NCBI RefSeq assembly: GCF_024807945.1
Contig: NZ_JANUFD010000008.1
Span: forward strand, 186,001 to 250,000
Length of the DNA stretch: 64,000 nucleotides
From: Pseudomonas sp. JUb42
GTDB taxonomy: Bacteria > Pseudomonadota > Gammaproteobacteria > Pseudomonadales > Pseudomonadaceae
Direction of reading: 5' to 3'
The notes beneath the pieces were generated by a model. It had not been told where the DNA came from. It worked only from the letters and a program-made list of their open reading frames with translations, and searched no databases. Positions 60,296-64,000 of the stretch are shown in pieces. Position numbers and translations under genes: made by a program. Position 1 is the first letter of the stretch. Each line of letters starts with the position of its first letter.

Positions 60296-60334
60296 GCCGC
60301 AGAACGGTTTGTATAACGTCTGCGGCTTTTTTTT
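60296..60334 (+). terminator. Rho-independent terminator after pdxA2
   Basis: Stem GCCGCAGA (60296-60303) / TCTGCGGC (60319-60326) with a 15-base loop, followed by eight T. It ends the MFS-amidohydrolase-pdxA2 operon. Confidence 0.88.
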
Positions 60335-60372
60335 GCCTGCACTGGTGCTTTGGATCGCGAACCCAGAGCAAC

Positions 60373-60463
60373 TGCAGGAGCGAATTCATTCGCGAAGAGG
60401 TCAGTCCATCCGATAGATATTAGTCGCCAGGAATATCGCTTTCGCGAATGAATTCGCTCCCAC
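60373..60463. repeat. REP doublet, GAATTCATTCGCGAA class
   Basis: TGCAGGAGCGAATTCATTCG and CGAATGAATTCGCTCCCACA around about 50 bases, between pdxA2 and the second MFS gene. Confidence 0.88.
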
Positions 60464-60636
60464 AATCCCCCCGCAATGTTCGCGTTCCGGATATCTACAT
60501 ATAACTCTATTCGTACTCATGACCTTCGACCGATCACCTGTAGCTATCACTGGATACGCATAAGTGATTAGCGGCGCTTATCGGTAACTGGCTAAATCTC
60601 CCCATCGACTCGTCGACAAACAACTACAAAAAGCCC

Positions 60637-60655
60637 GTCCTGCCTTATGCAGGAC
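60637..60655 (+). promoter_or_regulatory. Perfect leader hairpin before the second MFS gene
   Basis: GTCCTGC CTTAT GCAGGAC, a perfect 7-bp stem with a 5-base loop, 24 bases before the start codon. No T tract follows, so it is not a terminator; it could tune translation or be a protein site. Confidence 0.45.
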
Positions 60656-60679
60656 ATACCGGCACCAAGGAACACCTCC

Positions 60680-62005
60680 ATGGCAAATCCTGTCTCTGCT
60701 CAGGCTCTTGACCGAGCCATCTCCAAAAGCCGCCTGCGGCTGCTGCCCTTCCTGATTCTCATGTACATCCTGGCCTTCATCGACCGTTCCAACGTCGGTT
60801 TTGCCAAGGCTGCGCTGTTGGCCGATACCGGCCTTGGGGATGCGGCATTCGCCTTTGGCGCCAGTATCTTCTTCATCGGTTATGCCTTCTTCGAAGTGCC
60901 CAGCAACTACATGCTGCACAAGCTGGGCGCCAAGGTCTGGCTGTGCCGCATCATGGTTACCTGGGGGCTGGTGTCGGCGGCGATGATGTTCGCCCGCGAC
61001 GCCAATACCTTCTATGTCCTGCGCTTCCTGCTGGGTGTGGCCGAGGCCGGTTTCTTCCCTGGCATCATCCTGTACCTCACCTACTGGTTCCCGGCGCAGA
61101 GCCGTGGCCAGGCCCTGGGCATGTTCTATTTCGGCCTGCCGCTGGCACTGGTCCTGGGCAGCCCGCTGTCGGGCTGGCTGCTGGAATTCCATGGCGTGTT
61201 CGGCCTGAAGAACTGGCAGTGGCTGTTCGTGGTCGAGGGGCTGATGGCCTCGGTGGTAGGTATTGCTGCGTACTTCTATCTGGTCAATCGTCCAGCCCAG
61301 GCCAGTTGGTTGAGTGACGAAGAAAAGCACGCGCTGCAAACCGCCCTGGCTGAAGAAGACGCGAAGAAAAAAGACAGCAGCCCCCACGGTTTCCTCAGCG
61401 CCCTGCGTAACCCGCAAGTGCTGAAGTTCTGCCTGGCCTACTTCACCGTACAAATGAGTGTGTATGGCGTGGTGTTCTACCTTCCGACCCGCATTGCCGG
61501 GCTGCTGGATGGCCATATCGGCCTGAACGTCGGCCTGATCACGGCGATCCCGTGGATCTGTGCACTGATCGTCACCCGTGTGATCACCCGCTACGCCGAC
61601 CGCACCGGCCAGCATCGCCGTCTGGCGGTGTGCATGCTGACCATGGCCGCCTTGGGCATCGCCGCCTCGGCCCTGGGTACGAGCATGGTGCCGGTAGTCC
61701 TGGCGTTTTGCTTCGCCGCAGCCGGTTTCGTCGCCGTCCAGCCGCTGTTCTGGACCATCCCCACCAGCTACCTCAGCGGCGCCGCCGCAGCCGGCGGGAT
61801 TGCCCTGATCAACTCCATCGGCAACCTCGGCGGCTTCGCGGCGCCGAACCTGAAAACCATCATGGAAAGCCAGTTTGCCGATCCCCGTGCCGGCATGTTC
61901 GCCCTGGCTGCGGTCGGCATCATCGGCGCCATCCTGCTCTCGCGGCTGCATCGCCAGAGCCCGAACACCCCTTCATCCCAGCACGAACCGGTACAGGTCG
62001 GCTGA
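60680..62005 (+). CDS. MFS transporter, ACS family (tartrate/phthalate/sugar-acid type)
   Basis: The 441-residue protein has 12 helices with the family marks LPFLILMYILAFIDRSNVGFAKAALLADTGL near 25-55, FGASIFFIGYAFFEVPSNYMLHKLGAKVWLCRIMVTWG near 62-100 and EAGFFPGIILYLTYWFPAQSRGQA. Such proteins import tartrate, 4-hydroxyphenylacetate, phthalate or sugar acids. The ATG at 60680 follows AAGGA; the frame opens at 60647. It is followed by the dehydratase gene 33 bases on, so one operon is likely. Confidence 0.9.
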   Translation: MANPVSAQALDRAISKSRLRLLPFLILMYILAFIDRSNVGFAKAALLADTGLGDAAFAFGASIFFIGYAFFEVPSNYMLHKLGAKVWLCRIMVTWGLVSAAMMFARDANTFYVLRFLLGVAEAGFFPGIILYLTYWFPAQSRGQALGMFYFGLPLALVLGSPLSGWLLEFHGVFGLKNWQWLFVVEGLMASVVGIAAYFYLVNRPAQASWLSDEEKHALQTALAEEDAKKKDSSPHGFLSALRNPQVLKFCLAYFTVQMSVYGVVFYLPTRIAGLLDGHIGLNVGLITAIPWICALIVTRVITRYADRTGQHRRLAVCMLTMAALGIAASALGTSMVPVVLAFCFAAAGFVAVQPLFWTIPTSYLSGAAAAGGIALINSIGNLGGFAAPNLKTIMESQFADPRAGMFALAAVGIIGAILLSRLHRQSPNTPSSQHEPVQVG

Positions 62006-62038
62006 TAACCATCAAGCAGTAGCAAGGAAACTGTCCTT

Positions 62039-63214
62039 ATGAAAATCAAAGCGATCCGTACCCGCGTCTTCGAATGGAAAGGCAAGGTCGTGCCACCGCA
62101 AGCGCACTTCTGCACCAACGCCAGCGACATCCTGTTCGAACGTGGCGATGCCATGGGCTCCTTCCGTTTCCACGGCTGGCTGGTGGTGGAAGTCGAGACC
62201 GACAGCGGCATCGTCGGCGTCGGCAACTGCGCCCTGGCGCCGCGCGTGGCCAAGGAAATCATCGACACCTACCTGGCACCCATCGCCATCGGTGAAGACC
62301 CGTTCGACAACGAATACATCTGGCAGAAAATGTACCGCCAGAGCCACGCCTGGGGCCGCAAGGGCATCGGCATGGCCGCCATCTCGGCTATCGATATCGC
62401 GATCTGGGACATCATGGGCAAGGCCGTCAACAAGCCGGTGTTCAAGCTGCTGGGTGGTCGTACCAAAGAGAAGATCTGGACCTACGCCTCCAAGCTCTAC
62501 GCCAACGACAACCTCGACCTGTTCCTGGAAGAAGCCCAGGGCTACCTGAACCAGGGCTTCACCGCGCTGAAAATGCGCTTCGGTTATGGCCCCAAAGACG
62601 GCCCGGCGGGCATGCGGCGCAATATCGAGCAAGTGCGCGCCCTGCGTGAACTGGCCGGCCCGGACGTGGACATCATGCTCGAGTGCTACATGGGCTGGAC
62701 CCTGGAGTATGCCCGCCGCATGCTGCCGAAACTGGCCGAGTTCGAGCCGCGCTGGCTGGAAGAACCGGTGATTGCCGACGATATCGAAGGCTACATCGAA
62801 CTGAAGAAGATGGGGATCATGCCGATCTCCGGCGGCGAGCATGAATTCACTTCCTACGGCTTCAAGGACCTGCTGGAGCGTCGCGCCGTCGACGTGATCC
62901 AGTACGACACCAACCGCGTCGGCGGCATCACCGCTGCGCGCAAGATCAACGCCATGGCCGAAGCCTGGTCGGTGCCGGTCATCCCCCATGCTGGGCAGAT
63001 GCACAACTACCACCTGACCATGTCCACCACAGCCTCGCCTATGGCCGAGTTCTTCCCGGTGTTCGACGTCGAAGTCGGCAACGAGTTGTTCTATTACGTG
63101 TTCAAGGGCGAGCCGCAGCCGGTCAATGGTTATATCCAGCTGGACGACAACAAACCGGGCCTTGGTCTGGAAATCTCCGACGAATACCTGAGCGACTTCA
63201 ACATTATCGAGTGA
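62039..63214 (+). CDS. Enolase-superfamily sugar-acid dehydratase, RhmD-like
   Basis: The 391-residue protein is of the mandelate racemase/enolase superfamily. The closest pattern I know is L-rhamnonate dehydratase: GPKDGPAGMRRN near 184-194, metal ligands in the IMLECYM segment (215), WLEEP (241) and GGEHEF (267), and His317 in VIPHAGQ; the end VNGYIQLDDNKPGLGLEI mirrors RhmD. RhmD has Asp at the first ligand (LDCWM), while this protein has Glu215, so activity may differ. It would dehydrate an acid sugar to a 2-keto-3-deoxy acid, fitting with the neighbouring MFS importer and the FAH-family enzyme downstream. Confidence 0.82.
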   Translation: MKIKAIRTRVFEWKGKVVPPQAHFCTNASDILFERGDAMGSFRFHGWLVVEVETDSGIVGVGNCALAPRVAKEIIDTYLAPIAIGEDPFDNEYIWQKMYRQSHAWGRKGIGMAAISAIDIAIWDIMGKAVNKPVFKLLGGRTKEKIWTYASKLYANDNLDLFLEEAQGYLNQGFTALKMRFGYGPKDGPAGMRRNIEQVRALRELAGPDVDIMLECYMGWTLEYARRMLPKLAEFEPRWLEEPVIADDIEGYIELKKMGIMPISGGEHEFTSYGFKDLLERRAVDVIQYDTNRVGGITAARKINAMAEAWSVPVIPHAGQMHNYHLTMSTTASPMAEFFPVFDVEVGNELFYYVFKGEPQPVNGYIQLDDNKPGLGLEISDEYLSDFNIIE

Positions 63215-63253
63215 TCGAGAGCCTGGGGAATATCTGCCAATTTGTGGGAGACC

Positions 63254-63345
63254 TGTGGGAGCGGATTCATCCGCGAAGAGGGTGGTGTGTCCGATGGCGG
63301 GTTGCCGTCAGGTATACCGTTTTCGCGAATGAATTCGCTCCCACA
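63254..63345. repeat. REP doublet, GAATTCATTCGCGAA class
   Basis: TGTGGGAGCGGATTCATCCG and CGAATGAATTCGCTCCCACA around about 50 bases, between the dehydratase gene and the AraD1-family gene. Confidence 0.88.
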
Positions 63346-63401
63346 ATTGGCGCTCACATTTGGCCCACAGTTCTCTCCCGCAAAATTCCAGGAGGCCGTT
63401 C

Positions 63402-64000
63402 ATGCGCCTGATTCAATTTGAAAACACCCAAGGCCAACGCCAGGTCGGCGTCGTCAGCGGCGAGCGCCTTGAGGTTGTGCGCAACACTCTAAGCACCCGC
63501 GAACTGGCCCTGGCGGCCATTCGCAGCCAACGCAGCCTGCAGGACGAAATCGCCAGCCGTGGCACCGAGCCCGGCCCGGACTACGCCGCGCTGCGACAAA
63601 ACCGTCAGATCCTGCCACCCTTGGACCACGAAGACCCGGCTCACTGCCTGATCAGCGGCACCGGCCTGACTCACTTGGGCAGCGCCGCAGCCCGCGACAA
63701 GATGCATCAGCATGACGGTGAGGTCGAAGCGGGCATGACCGACACCATGAAAATCTTCAAATGGGGCATCGAAGGTGGCAAGCCTGCAGCGGGCCAGGTC
63801 GGCGCGCAGCCGGAGTGGTTCTACAAGGGCGACGGCAGCATCGTCGTGCGGCCGGGGGCTGACTTCCCGGTGCCAGCCTTTGCCGAGGATGCCGGTGAAG
63901 AGCCGGAGCTGACCGGCCTCTATGTGATCGGCGACGACGGCCAGCCCTATCGGCTCGGTTATGCCTTGGGCAACGAGTTCTCCGACCATGTCATGGAGCG
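63402..64000 (+). CDS. AraD1/GguC-family protein of the FAH superfamily (cut by the window end)
   Basis: The frame starts with MRLIQFENTQGQRQVGVV after a strong AGGAGG site and stays open to the last base, about 199 codons. It has an N-terminal FAH-like domain followed by SGTGLTHLGSAAARDKMHQ, MTDTMKIFKWGIEGGKPAAG, QPEWFYKGDGSIVVRPG and YRLGYALGNEFSDH, the signature run of AraD1/GguC proteins. The family processes 2-keto-3-deoxy or 2,4-diketo sugar-acid intermediates, which fits the dehydratase just upstream. The C-terminal third is outside the window. A REP doublet separates it from the dehydratase gene. Confidence 0.85.
   Translation, partial: MRLIQFENTQGQRQVGVVSGERLEVVRNTLSTRELALAAIRSQRSLQDEIASRGTEPGPDYAALRQNRQILPPLDHEDPAHCLISGTGLTHLGSAAARDKMHQHDGEVEAGMTDTMKIFKWGIEGGKPAAGQVGAQPEWFYKGDGSIVVRPGADFPVPAFAEDAGEEPELTGLYVIGDDGQPYRLGYALGNEFSDHVME

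Larger units (their letters stand above)
60255..60679. other. Intergenic region between pdxA2 and the second MFS gene
   Basis: 425 bases holding the pdxA2 terminator, a REP doublet (60373-60463) and, after an AT-richer stretch, a perfect hairpin (60637-60655) just upstream of the second MFS gene. A promoter for that operon must lie between about 60465 and 60635. Confidence 0.55.

Noticed and set aside
13983..63345. CRISPR-like repeats from the recurring palindromes
   Set aside because: Copies are isolated, in facing pairs and kilobases apart, with no regular spacers; they are REP/REPIN elements.

Overview
The window looks like a chromosomal segment of a Pseudomonas, most likely of the P. fluorescens/P. 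putida branch. The reasons are: high GC coding bias throughout; housekeeping genes of clear pseudomonad type (hrpB, amn, rhlE beside a PP_4765-type flavoprotein, a flp-tad pilus locus with PprA/PprB); and many intergenic REP/REPIN palindromes with the typical pseudomonad arms (GTGGGAGCGAATTC..., GAGC..GCTTGCCCGCG, ACCGGCTTTAGCCGG). I see no phage, insertion sequence, CRISPR array, rRNA or tRNA. Species assignment is inference.

Layout. 0.1-10.2 kb: an Ada/AlkA fusion glycosylase overlapping ogt, then thiE/thiD on the other strand, an orphan 7TMR-DISM histidine kinase, aidB, amn, rluE and a small DUF2788 membrane protein. 10.3-14 kb: an Lrp/AsnC regulator, a gene-less stretch ending in a strong orphan terminator (candidate small RNA), a glutamine-rich repeat protein, a cation-efflux transporter and a lipoprotein. 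14.1-28.4 kb: mostly housekeeping and hypothetical genes (hrpB, EEP nuclease-like protein, YciC-like, DUF2076, NYN protein plus DEDDh exonuclease, yedA, rhlE, flavoprotein, HDAC-like deacetylase, acetyltransferase, tesB, HAD phosphatase).

28.6-47.7 kb is a cell-surface region. It starts with a Gly-rich repeat lipoprotein and a TpsB-like outer-membrane transporter. A complete Flp/Tad type IVb pilus locus follows: flp with an orphan receiver protein on the minus strand; rcpC-rcpA-tadZ-tadA-tadB-tadC-tadD-DUF3613 as one tight plus-strand operon; then pprB, fppA, tadF, pprA and tadG. The prepilin peptidase, pilin, pseudopilins, secretin, ATPase, platform proteins, pilotin and two-component regulators needed to build and control the pilus are all present.

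47.9-52.3 kb holds two DUF4136 lipoproteins, cmoM overlapping a MazG-like pyrophosphohydrolase, a secreted alpha/beta hydrolase and a zinc metallopeptidase. 52.4-64 kb is a catabolic region. A LysR regulator and a TctCBA tripartite transporter lie on one strand. Diverging from them are an MFS transporter, a COG3618 amidohydrolase (lactonase-like) and a PdxA2-like dehydrogenase in overlapping frames. Next come a second MFS transporter, an RhmD-like enolase-superfamily dehydratase and an AraD1/FAH-family enzyme cut by the window end. Together they suggest uptake and breakdown of a sugar acid or its lactone; the substrate cannot be fixed from sequence alone. A GGTTATC-based palindrome and two further half-sites lie in the divergent control region.
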